From Bacteroidales bacterium (GTDB lineage: Bacteria > Bacteroidota > Bacteroidia > Bacteroidales > B39-G9), in contig JAGLDO010000187.1 in assembly GCA_023145555.1 (NCBI GenBank), positions 1-12,462 of the forward strand: a DNA stretch of 12,462 bases, written 5' to 3'. Below are positions 1 to 6,910 of this stretch, one piece after another. The position numbers were made by a program, and so were the translations under genes. Below the pieces are notes generated by a model, which searched no databases, was not told the origin of the DNA, and saw only the letters and a program-made list of their open reading frames with translations. The number at the start of each line of letters is the position of its first letter. Within the stretch, counting starts at the first letter, position 1.

Positions 1-2
1 AC

Positions 3-1499
3 GTAAAAGGAGTTGAATTAATGGACTTCAATAAATACAATATGCTGATAAAAAATGGGTATGATGCAACTATTAAAAAAATGGATTCGATTAAAATTAA
101 CATAAAACGCAGAGTAAATACTCATGAACTAAACAAAAAAAGGCAAGAGTTTAAAAATAATGAGCCTGAACTTTTGTTTCAAAATATATACATTGAAGGG
201 TTAAATAGCACTCAAAGACACTACGTATTAAAAAGTATTAAACAAAAAAAGGATATATTTACTTTTAAACAACTTAAGAAAGCTTATTTTAAACTCATTG
301 CTGATGATATTATAAAATCAATTTATCCAAAAGCAATTTATAACTCAAAAACAGGCTATTTTGACTTATATCTCAAAGTGAATAAAAACAATAAATTTCA
401 AGCAAATCTCGGAGGTAATATTTCATCAAGCTCACTTAACCAAGCTTTTGCCAAAGTTGAGTATCGACACCTTTCAAATAGAGCATATAATTTTTCGGCA
501 AATACTTATTTTGGAAAATTTTATAATTCAGGTCAGCTAAAGTCACGTATTGATTTTTCACCTACTGAATTTTTCTTTAACAAAATTATTCCACCTTATT
601 ATATTGAATTTATATTTACATTAAACAGGTGGGATTATTTTAGTAGCAGTAATGAACTTTTTTATGAAGATGTACATCCGCCATATCTTATTCAAAAAGA
701 AGGAAACTATAGAACAAATATCGGCTTTCCATTTCTCAATCATGGAAAAATATCTTTTGGCGGGGCATTATCAAAATCGTCAAACGAATATTATCAAACA
801 AGTAGTTTTAAAAAAACTGATATAGCCGACCAAACAAATTTTGATGCATATACATTTCATTTCTCGCTTGAGAATAGCACTCTCAATTATTTCCAATTCC
901 CTAATTCCGGGAAATATTTTGCATTAAAAACAAGGTTTATTAATGGAAAAGAAAAATATATCCCTGGCAGCTATTCAATTGATGTTGATACAAACGCATC
1001 AAACATGAATCATAATTGGTTTCAGATAAATTTTATTTTTGATAAATATCATAAAATAAACAAAAAAATTATTATTGGAAGTTATTTTCAAGCATTATAT
1101 TCAAACAAAGATTTTTACAATAATTACATTTCTACAATAATGTCGGCACCTGCATTTTGTCCAACTCCAGCGAGTAAATCAATTTTTATTGAAAATTTCA
1201 GGGCTAATACTTATTTAGCTGGCGGTTTAAAAGCAATTTATAATATTTCTACTGATTTTGATTTACGCATTGAAGGATATATTTTCCAACCTTACAAAAA
1301 AATTACATTCACTAACTACAAAGCCGAATATGGTAATGCTTTTAATAATAGATATTTTATTGGCTCTGCAACACTTGTTTATCAAACTTTTTTTGGCCCT
1401 GCCAGCATAAACTTAAGTTATTTCGACAAAACTAACTCAAAATTTTATTTTACAATCAATTTTGGTTATACTCTTTTCAACAAAAAAGGTACAGACTAA
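3..1499 (+). CDS. Patatin-like phospholipase, C-terminal POTRA-like and outer-membrane barrel part (5' end outside window)
   Basis: The reading frame is open back to base 3, and the residues before the first ATG (VKGVEL, then MDFNKYNMLIKNGY at 21) continue the helical stretch that follows the patatin domain in Bacteroidota patatin-barrel fusions. I therefore treat ATG 21 as internal and the gene as truncated by the window edge. Numbering from that ATG, residues about 50-122 look like a POTRA-type domain (FQNIYIEGL..., then a helix and YFDLYLKV). Residues about 125-492 are alternating aromatic/polar strands typical of an Omp85/BamA-like barrel. The segment APAFCPTPASKS followed by FRANTYLAGGL matches a motif I recall from this family, and the protein ends with an aromatic-rich terminal strand (FTINFGYTLF). 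The family is expected to hydrolyse phospholipids at or across the outer membrane, as for PlpD-type proteins. The catalytic Gly-X-Ser-X-Gly and Asp are not visible because they lie upstream. The acyl-CoA synthetase downstream fits use of released fatty acids, by inference. Confidence 0.82.
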   Translation, partial: VKGVELMDFNKYNMLIKNGYDATIKKMDSIKINIKRRVNTHELNKKRQEFKNNEPELLFQNIYIEGLNSTQRHYVLKSIKQKKDIFTFKQLKKAYFKLIADDIIKSIYPKAIYNSKTGYFDLYLKVNKNNKFQANLGGNISSSSLNQAFAKVEYRHLSNRAYNFSANTYFGKFYNSGQLKSRIDFSPTEFFFNKIIPPYYIEFIFTLNRWDYFSSSNELFYEDVHPPYLIQKEGNYRTNIGFPFLNHGKISFGGALSKSSNEYYQTSSFKKTDIADQTNFDAYTFHFSLENSTLNYFQFPNSGKYFALKTRFINGKEKYIPGSYSIDVDTNASNMNHNWFQINFIFDKYHKINKKIIIGSYFQALYSNKDFYNNYISTIMSAPAFCPTPASKSIFIENFRANTYLAGGLKAIYNISTDFDLRIEGYIFQPYKKITFTNYKAEYGNAFNNRYFIGSATLVYQTFFGPASINLSYFDKTNSKFYFTINFGYTLFNKKGTD

Positions 1500-1524
1500 T
1501 TAAAAAATCACAATAATTATACTC

Positions 1525-1555
1525 TTGAAAAAATAATCATCTCCCTTTAATTTAG
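1525..1555 (+). promoter_or_regulatory. Possible Bacteroidota-type promoter for the acyl-CoA synthetase gene
   Basis: TTG at 1525-1527 is followed after 20 bases by TAATTTAG at 1548-1555. This matches the Bacteroidota sigma-ABfr pattern (TTG, about 19-21 bases, TAnnTTTG) with one mismatch. It lies about 120 bases upstream of the ATG at 1677. The region is very AT-rich, so chance matches are likely, and there is no transcript evidence. Confidence 0.3.
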
Positions 1556-1676
1556 CATATTAGTATTACTACTCAAGAAATAATAATTTTTAATTTTTTA
1601 AAATAATATTTACACTTTTTTTTTCTAAAATAAAATATTACTTTTAAAAGATTTTTTAGTATTAACTAAACTCGAA

Positions 1677-3335
1677 ATGATGATTAAACAAAATTTTGTT
1701 GAATACTTCGAAAACAGTATTAAACATAATTGGGAATTACCTGCGCTCACAAACTATCAGGGCGAAACATTAACATACGCACAAGTAGGTTTAAAAATTA
1801 AAAAAATTCACTGTATCTTTAAAAAGAATAACGTTAAAAAAGGTGATAAAATTGCTTTAATAGGAAAAAATAATTCAAACTGGGCTATTGTATATTTAGC
1901 AACAGTTACCTATGGTGCTGTAATTGTTCCTCTTCTACAAGATTTCCCCAAAAATGATATCCACCACATTATAAACCATTCAGAAGCAATAGTATTATTT
2001 ATCTCTAAGCCGATATTTGAAAAAATAGATGTACCCGAAATAAATAATGTAAAAACAATTTTCTCACTCGAAAACTTTTCAATACTAAAAACAAACGATA
2101 AAAATGTTGAAACCTCATTGATAGAAGCTGAAGAATATTGTTCAAAAATTAAATTAACACCTGAAAATTTTACACTAGAAAAAATTAGAAATAATGATTT
2201 ATTAGGTATATTATATACATCAGGAACATCAGGTTTTTCAAAAGGTGTTATGCTTTCTCATAACAACTTAGCAGCAAATATTCGTTATGCTCAAGAAAAT
2301 TTCAAAGTTAATAAAGGCGATAGAATTGTTTCTTTTTTGCCATTAGCTCATGCCTACGGGTGTGCCTTTGAATTTTTATGGCCTTTTACCAAAGGTTGTC
2401 ATATAACCTTTTTAGGTAAAATTCCTTCTCCTCAGATTATTATTAAAGCATTTCAAGAAATTAAACCAAAAATCATTCTTGCTGTACCACTTGTACTTGA
2501 AAAAGTTTATAAAAATAAAATAAAGCCAATTCTTCAAACTAAAAAAGTTCAGATTTTAACCAAAATTCCTTTTTTAAATAAAATAATTTACAAAAAATTC
2601 TTAGATAATTTAAAAGAATCTTTCGGCGGACAGTTTGATGAGGTTGTTTTAGGCGGAGCTGCTTTAAGCAAAGAAGCTGAAATGTTTTTTCATAAAATAA
2701 AATTTCCTTATACTATTGGTTATGGAATGACAGAATGTGCTCCTCTTGTTAGTTATTCTCCATGGCATAAAACTAAAATGTTTTCAACAGGAGTAGTTGT
2801 TGACACACTAGAAGTTAAAATTGATTCTGACGACCAATACAATACTGTAGGAGAAATACTTGTTAGAGGCGAAAATGTAATGATTGGTTATTATAAAAAT
2901 GAAGAAGCTACTGCAAAATCTATTGATAAAGACGGATGGTTACATACAGGCGACTTAGGATTAATTGATGAAAACAATTGTATCTTTATTAAAGGAAGAA
3001 GTAAATCAATGATATTAGGACCTTCAGGTCAAAATATTTACCCTGAAGAAATTGAAGCAAAAATAAATAATCTTCCTTTTGTTACTGAAAGTTTAGTTGT
3101 TGAAAAAACAGGCAAGCTTCATGCTCTAATTGTTCCTGATTATGACTTTATTGAAGAAAAAGGAATTGACAAAGAGAGGTTTGAGTTTGAAATGCTTAAT
3201 AACAGAAATCTTTTAAATCAAGATCTACCAAATTACATGAAAATTTCTAAATTTGAGATTAGAAAAGAAGAATTTGAAAAAACTCCAAAGAAAAGTATTA
3301 AAAGATTCTTATACACAATTCTATCTAACAACTAA
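1677..3335 (+). CDS. Long-chain acyl-CoA synthetase (AMP-forming), ANL superfamily
   Basis: At 552 residues this is a full-length adenylate-forming enzyme of the FadD/ACSL type, predicted to activate a fatty acid with ATP to an acyl-adenylate and then transfer it to CoA in the cytoplasm. Visible core motifs are the phosphate-binding loop TSGTSGFSKG (residues 181-190), YGMTE (349-353), the hinge/ribose region HTGDLG (423-428) and KGRSKSMI (439-446). The small C-terminal domain follows and ends in KTPKKSIKRFLY. By ungapped comparison, the position of the usual A10 catalytic lysine is Ser540, with Lys538-Lys539 just before it. The N-terminus has two consecutive ATG codons (1677 and 1680); either could start. 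No Shine-Dalgarno is visible, as usual in this phylum. A strong terminator follows 35 bases after the stop. The upstream patatin phospholipase could supply the substrate, but this is inferred. The exact chain-length preference cannot be read from the sequence. Confidence 0.92.
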   Translation: MMIKQNFVEYFENSIKHNWELPALTNYQGETLTYAQVGLKIKKIHCIFKKNNVKKGDKIALIGKNNSNWAIVYLATVTYGAVIVPLLQDFPKNDIHHIINHSEAIVLFISKPIFEKIDVPEINNVKTIFSLENFSILKTNDKNVETSLIEAEEYCSKIKLTPENFTLEKIRNNDLLGILYTSGTSGFSKGVMLSHNNLAANIRYAQENFKVNKGDRIVSFLPLAHAYGCAFEFLWPFTKGCHITFLGKIPSPQIIIKAFQEIKPKIILAVPLVLEKVYKNKIKPILQTKKVQILTKIPFLNKIIYKKFLDNLKESFGGQFDEVVLGGAALSKEAEMFFHKIKFPYTIGYGMTECAPLVSYSPWHKTKMFSTGVVVDTLEVKIDSDDQYNTVGEILVRGENVMIGYYKNEEATAKSIDKDGWLHTGDLGLIDENNCIFIKGRSKSMILGPSGQNIYPEEIEAKINNLPFVTESLVVEKTGKLHALIVPDYDFIEEKGIDKERFEFEMLNNRNLLNQDLPNYMKISKFEIRKEEFEKTPKKSIKRFLYTILSNN

Positions 3336-3370
3336 TTATTAATTTTCTAAAATCCAGATAATTTTATATA

Positions 3371-3403
3371 AAAGGAGAGATTTCTCTCCTTTTTTTATTT
3401 TTT
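3371..3403 (+). terminator. Rho-independent terminator of the acyl-CoA synthetase gene
   Basis: A perfect 10-base inverted repeat (3371-3380 and 3383-3392, AAAGGAGAGA against TCTCTCCTTT) has two bases between the arms. In RNA it gives a stem of about 9 base pairs with a 4-base loop. It runs straight into a T-rich tract (3390-3403, interrupted by one A). It sits 35 bases past the stop codon at 3335 and separates this gene from the 3577 gene. Confidence 0.9.
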
Positions 3404-3576
3404 GAAAAAATCAAAATATTAATAAATCAAAAGCATTTAATAAAGTTACAAAAACAAATTTCGTATATTCTTTATTTTGTTATAATTTAGAATAAATTTT
3501 TAAGTTACATAATTTTAAACAACATTATAATTCAAAAGTCTTTAAATCAGACACTTAAGCAAAAAGCCCGTTAATT
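3404..3576. other. AT-rich leader before the 3577 gene, no firm signal
   Basis: This gap between the terminator and the GTG start holds no recognisable gene or RNA. The only promoter-like text is TATTTTG (3473-3479) and TAATTTAG (3483-3490), near matches to the Bacteroidota -7 element TAnnTTTG. Neither has a clear TTG element at the right distance, so no promoter is assigned. Confidence 0.5.
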
Positions 3577-4119
3577 GTGAAAAAAATTTTTATTACATTA
3601 ATTATAATTTTGATATTCAATGTAGTGACATTGTTTGGACAAAATAAAAAGGGTTATGCTTTCTTAACAACCATAAAAGCCCCAAATTTTATAAAAAATT
3701 CATCAAATAAAGAAAACAAAAATAGCATTGTAAGAGCAATGATATTAAGTGAAAGCAATAAATTTCTTGTTGCAACTTATGGAAGAAGTTCCTCTATTTT
3801 AGCTTTTTATGAAATCGGTTCTTTTAAAAAAATTTGTTCTTTGAGATTAACAGGAGTATTGGAATTAAACAATAGCTATTTTAGTAATAATGACAGCCTC
3901 TTTTACTTAAAATGCGAACGTTATTCGTCAGAGTACAAAAAAATTAATGTTTATACAAAACGATATCGTAAAATAAATTGTAATAAAACACCTAGAGGAT
4001 GTGTAGTTGAAGAAGTTACTTTAAATAAAATTAAATTTTATACAAAGGACAAAAAATATTATATTATGCGTTCAAAAAAAAACAGAAATGATATACTAGT
4101 TTATGAAAAATATGAATAA
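3577..4119 (+). CDS. Small secreted protein of unknown function, GTG start
   Basis: I do not recognise a family. The product is 180 residues and starts with GTG: an in-frame stop at 3556-3558 leaves no upstream ATG, and a clear Sec signal peptide begins right at the GTG (basic MKK, hydrophobic core to residue 20, likely cleavage after LFG at 21 before QN). The mature protein is lysine-rich and predicted extracytoplasmic. Residues about 52-88 (RAMILSESNKFLVATYG..., then ILAFYE) and 93-128 resemble single beta-propeller blades of WD40 type. Two blades cannot close a propeller, so this may be a fragment-like or divergent fold. There are cysteines at 87, 113, 135 and 142. The ridA gene begins 24 bases after the stop and the shared terminator lies beyond ridA, so the two are probably co-transcribed. 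That link may be only positional, since RidA acts in the cytoplasm. Confidence 0.75.
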   Translation: MKKIFITLIIILIFNVVTLFGQNKKGYAFLTTIKAPNFIKNSSNKENKNSIVRAMILSESNKFLVATYGRSSSILAFYEIGSFKKICSLRLTGVLELNNSYFSNNDSLFYLKCERYSSEYKKINVYTKRYRKINCNKTPRGCVVEEVTLNKIKFYTKDKKYYIMRSKKNRNDILVYEKYE

Positions 4120-4143
4120 TTTTAAAAAAAAATAATCAAACTC

Positions 4144-4518
4144 ATGAAAAAAATAATTAATACAGAAAAAGCTCCAAAAGCTATTGGACCATACAGTCAA
4201 GCAGTTGAAATTAACGGAACATTATACATATCAGGACAAGTGCCGATAAATCCTGAAACAGGAAAAATACCTGACGATATAACTGCTCAAACAGAGCAAG
4301 TTATGAAAAACATTGAAGCAATATTAAACGAAGCGGGTTATACTTTTAGTGACGTTGTTAAATCAACCTGCTTATTAAATAATATGGAAAATTTTAAAGC
4401 AATGAACGATGTTTATGCAAAATATTATTCGGAAAATCCTCCTGCAAGAGCTGCTTATGGTGTTGTAAAATTACCCCTGGGCGTTATGGTCGAAATAGAA
4501 ACTATTGCAGTAAAATAA
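4144..4518 (+). CDS. ridA: RidA family 2-iminobutanoate/2-iminopropanoate deaminase
   Basis: The product is 124 residues, the usual length for the YjgF/YER057c/UK114 (Rid) family. RidA enzymes hydrolyse reactive enamine/imine intermediates made by PLP enzymes such as threonine dehydratase, protecting PLP-dependent enzymes in the cytoplasm, and normally act as homotrimers. Diagnostic text includes KAIGPYSQAV (residues 12-21), LYISGQVP (27-34), PPARAAYGV (99-107) and VEIETIAV (116-123). Arg102 and Glu117 keep the 15-residue spacing of the catalytic E. coli pair Arg105 and Glu120, and Tyr17 and Ser30 are present. The position of E. coli Cys107 is Ala104 here, which matters for redox control in some members but not for catalysis. 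There is no Shine-Dalgarno site. The gene follows the small secreted protein by 24 bases and ends before a strong palindromic terminator. Confidence 0.95.
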   Translation: MKKIINTEKAPKAIGPYSQAVEINGTLYISGQVPINPETGKIPDDITAQTEQVMKNIEAILNEAGYTFSDVVKSTCLLNNMENFKAMNDVYAKYYSENPPARAAYGVVKLPLGVMVEIETIAVK

Positions 4519-4585
4519 TTTAATTTGTTGCATTCCAGTTTTTTATTATTTAGTTTAAATTTTAATCACGTAATTTTATTTACTG

Positions 4586-4620
4586 AAATATGACATATCT
4601 TGAAGATATGTCATATTTTT
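4586..4620 (+). terminator. Palindromic rho-independent terminator after ridA
   Basis: Arms 4586-4601 and 4603-4618 are perfect 16-base reverse complements around a single G at 4602. In RNA this is a stem of about 15 base pairs with a three-base loop. The stem ends in a run of T (4616-4620), 68 bases after the ridA stop. The stem is AT-rich but unusually long. Because the arms begin with AAATA, the hairpin also has a short T-run on the other strand, though no gene points into it from that side. Confidence 0.8.
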
Positions 4621-4711
4621 AGTCATTTTTGACATTTCTCCGTATATATCGAATAGAAGATTCTTCGTTTTCACAAAAGTTACAAAATGATAAAAATAAA
4701 TAAGTTAATTA

Positions 4712-4737
4712 TTGTATTAATATTTTTCTTAAATTAG
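4712..4737 (+). promoter_or_regulatory. Weak promoter-like sequence before the first PD40/OmpA gene
   Basis: TTG at 4712-4714 and TAAATTAG at 4730-4737 resemble the Bacteroidota -33 and -7 elements with one mismatch in the -7 box. The spacer is only 15 bases, shorter than the usual 19-21. A new promoter is expected between the terminator at 4620 and the start codon at 4762, which is the main reason for listing it. Confidence 0.2.
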
Positions 4738-4761
4738 CAGATATTATTAAAATAAAAAGGT

Positions 4762-6810
4762 ATGCCAAAAAAAATTCTATTACTTAGTTTAATACTAATA
4801 CTAGTTAATGCAACATATTCTCAAACAACAGAATCAACTAAAGATAATTCATTTGAGAATAAATTTTATAATGCAGATGCCTATATTGATGATGGTAATT
4901 TTCAAAAAGCTATTGAAATTTATAAAGAATTATTGCAAAATGTACCTGACAATAGCAACCTAAATTTCAAAATAGGATATTGTTATCTTCATACTGCACA
5001 AGAAAAAACTGAAGCAATTCAATATCTCAACAAAGCAGTTAAAAATATTTCTAAAGAATATAACACTAATTCATATAAAGAGACAAAAGCTCCGTTAGAA
5101 GCATATTTTTATCTTGGGAAAGCTTATCATTACAATAATAATTTTAATAAAGCAATCGATATATTTAATGACTTTATTGAAAAATTATCAGAAAAAGACA
5201 TATCTTTAAAAGAAGACGTAAAACACGAGATTGAAGCATGTAAAAATGCTATTGATTTGGAAAAACATCCAATTAACATGATTGTTACAAATCTTGGAAA
5301 AAATATTAATAGTAAATATGACGAACATAGTCCTGTAGTGTCAGGAGATCAAACAGTATTAATTTACACCTCGAAAAGAAATGACAATACCGGCAATAAA
5401 TTAACCACCGATGGACAATATTTTGAAGATATTTATGCTTCATACAAAATAGGAGAAAATTGGGCTCCTGCACAAAAAATTTCCGACAGCATTAATACAT
5501 CAGGACACGAAGCATCAATAGGACTTTCATTCGATGCTAATACATTATTTATCTATAAAGATGATAATGGCGACGGTAATATTTATTCAAGCAATAAAGA
5601 AGAAATTGAATGGTCGATTCCAAAAAAACTTGAATTCCCCATAAATACAAAAGCAAAAGAAACACATGCATGCTTATCTTTCGATGGTAAAACTTTATAT
5701 TTTACAAGCGACAGAAAAGGAGGATATGGAGGTTTAGATATTTACAGAGTAAAAAAACTTCCAAACGGACAATGGAGTAAAGCACAAAACTTAGGACCTA
5801 GAATAAATACTAAATACAACGAAGAAGGTCCATATATTCATCCTGATGATGTTACTTTATTTTTCAGTTCACAAGGTCACAAAACCATGGGTGGCTTTGA
5901 TATTTTTTCAAGTTTTTTAAACGAAGATGGAACATGGACAGAACCGGAAAATATTGGTTATCCAATAAATACTACCGATGATGATATTTTTTATATTCCA
6001 ACTCTCGACGGAAGACAAGCTTACTATGCATCACATCAAAGTGGCAGTATGGGACGCGACGATATTTTCATAATTGATTTACCAGAAAGTAGTGTACGCA
6101 ATCAAACAGTTATTACAGGTTTTGCAATGAATAAAAGCGGTGAAATAATTAGAGATGCACAAATTACTGTTACCGAAGACATTACAGGTTCTCTTATGGG
6201 TGTTTATTCACCAAACAATAAAACCGGCAGGTATATTATTATTTTACCACGTGGGAAAAAATATAATGTCACAATTGAAGCACCTGGCTATACAACAACG
6301 ACAACAGATGTTGTTGTTCCAAAAAAATCTTATGAACAAACAAATGAAATTGTAAAACTTAAACCGGTTGAGCTATTAAAAGAATATTATATAAACAAAA
6401 CCGTTCTGTTTGGTTTTGACAAACATGAAACAAATAAAAAACAAACGTTTATATACACAGAAGTACTTGACGTGCTTTCAGAATATTTAATAAATAATAC
6501 TAATACGGTTATTGAAATTTCCGGTTTTGCTGATGCAACCGGACCTGCTGAATATAATTACAATTTAAGCATTCGCAGGGCAAATTTTGTAAAAAATTAT
6601 TTGTTAAACAAAAAAGTTAATAGCAAAAGTATTATAATTAAAGGTTGTGGTGAGGATAATCCAATTGCTAAAAATAATTATGTTGATGGTTCTCCTTGTT
6701 TTGAAGGACGAAAGTATAACAGACGAGTTGAATTTAAAATAATAAAAAAAGGAAAAGAACCTTTAAATTTTAAATCTATAGGTATACCAGACAAATATTT
6801 ACTTAAATAA
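4762..6810 (+). CDS. PorE-like envelope protein: TPR, PD40 propeller, CRD and OmpA peptidoglycan-binding domain
   Basis: This 682-residue exported protein has a Sec signal peptide at 1-20 (cleavage likely after ATYS, before QTT); there is no lipobox cysteine. Residues about 37-142 form TPR repeats (for example YFYLGKAYHYNNNFNKAI). Residues about 165-445 carry at least five PD40/WD40-like propeller strands, clearest at FTSDRKGGYGGLDIY (from 314). About 446-540 is a carboxypeptidase-regulatory-like beta-sandwich. About 555-670 is an OmpA C-terminal domain in which Asp591 and Arg606, the pair that binds diaminopimelate in peptidoglycan, keep the standard 15-residue spacing, followed by GRKYNRRVEF. 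The same order occurs in Porphyromonas gingivalis PorE, a type IX secretion component that is a lipoprotein. This family also has many uncharacterised Bacteroidota paralogs, so a secretion role is only a possibility. It likely sits in the periplasm or at the inner face of the outer membrane, bound to the cell wall. A paralog follows 100 bases downstream. Confidence 0.88.
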   Translation: MPKKILLLSLILILVNATYSQTTESTKDNSFENKFYNADAYIDDGNFQKAIEIYKELLQNVPDNSNLNFKIGYCYLHTAQEKTEAIQYLNKAVKNISKEYNTNSYKETKAPLEAYFYLGKAYHYNNNFNKAIDIFNDFIEKLSEKDISLKEDVKHEIEACKNAIDLEKHPINMIVTNLGKNINSKYDEHSPVVSGDQTVLIYTSKRNDNTGNKLTTDGQYFEDIYASYKIGENWAPAQKISDSINTSGHEASIGLSFDANTLFIYKDDNGDGNIYSSNKEEIEWSIPKKLEFPINTKAKETHACLSFDGKTLYFTSDRKGGYGGLDIYRVKKLPNGQWSKAQNLGPRINTKYNEEGPYIHPDDVTLFFSSQGHKTMGGFDIFSSFLNEDGTWTEPENIGYPINTTDDDIFYIPTLDGRQAYYASHQSGSMGRDDIFIIDLPESSVRNQTVITGFAMNKSGEIIRDAQITVTEDITGSLMGVYSPNNKTGRYIIILPRGKKYNVTIEAPGYTTTTTDVVVPKKSYEQTNEIVKLKPVELLKEYYINKTVLFGFDKHETNKKQTFIYTEVLDVLSEYLINNTNTVIEISGFADATGPAEYNYNLSIRRANFVKNYLLNKKVNSKSIIIKGCGEDNPIAKNNYVDGSPCFEGRKYNRRVEFKIIKKGKEPLNFKSIGIPDKYLLK

Positions 6811-6910
6811 ATTTCATATATTTAAAAAAAATTGTATTTTAAACAAAAAAACTTGATAATTTTTTATGCGAGAACTCATTTCTTGATTTTTTTACTAATT
6901 TTTTATAAAA
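6811..6910. other. Short AT-rich spacer between the two PD40/OmpA paralogs
   Basis: The 100 bases between the paralogs contain no hairpin with a T-run and no good TTG/TAnnTTTG pair. Read-through from the upstream gene is therefore the simplest reading, and I treat the two genes and the following acetyltransferase as a probable operon. Confidence 0.4.

Noticed and set aside
1500..1676. Terminator for the phospholipase gene at the T-run near 1615-1624
   Set aside because: No stable inverted repeat precedes the T-run; the short AT palindromes nearby are expected in such AT-rich sequence.
4650..4668. Imperfect palindrome around GAAGATTCTTC as an operator
   Set aside because: The arms are short and imperfect, and it lies in AT-rich spacer with no second copy elsewhere in the window.
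6155..6355. Short + strand open frame inside the first PD40/OmpA gene
   Set aside because: It lies wholly within a well-supported coding region in another frame and has no domain-like or signal-peptide pattern.
4762..6810. Naming this gene porE and calling a type IX secretion locus
   Set aside because: The architecture matches, but there is no lipobox, a paralog is adjacent, many Bacteroidota paralogs share the layout, and no other secretion-system gene is in the window.
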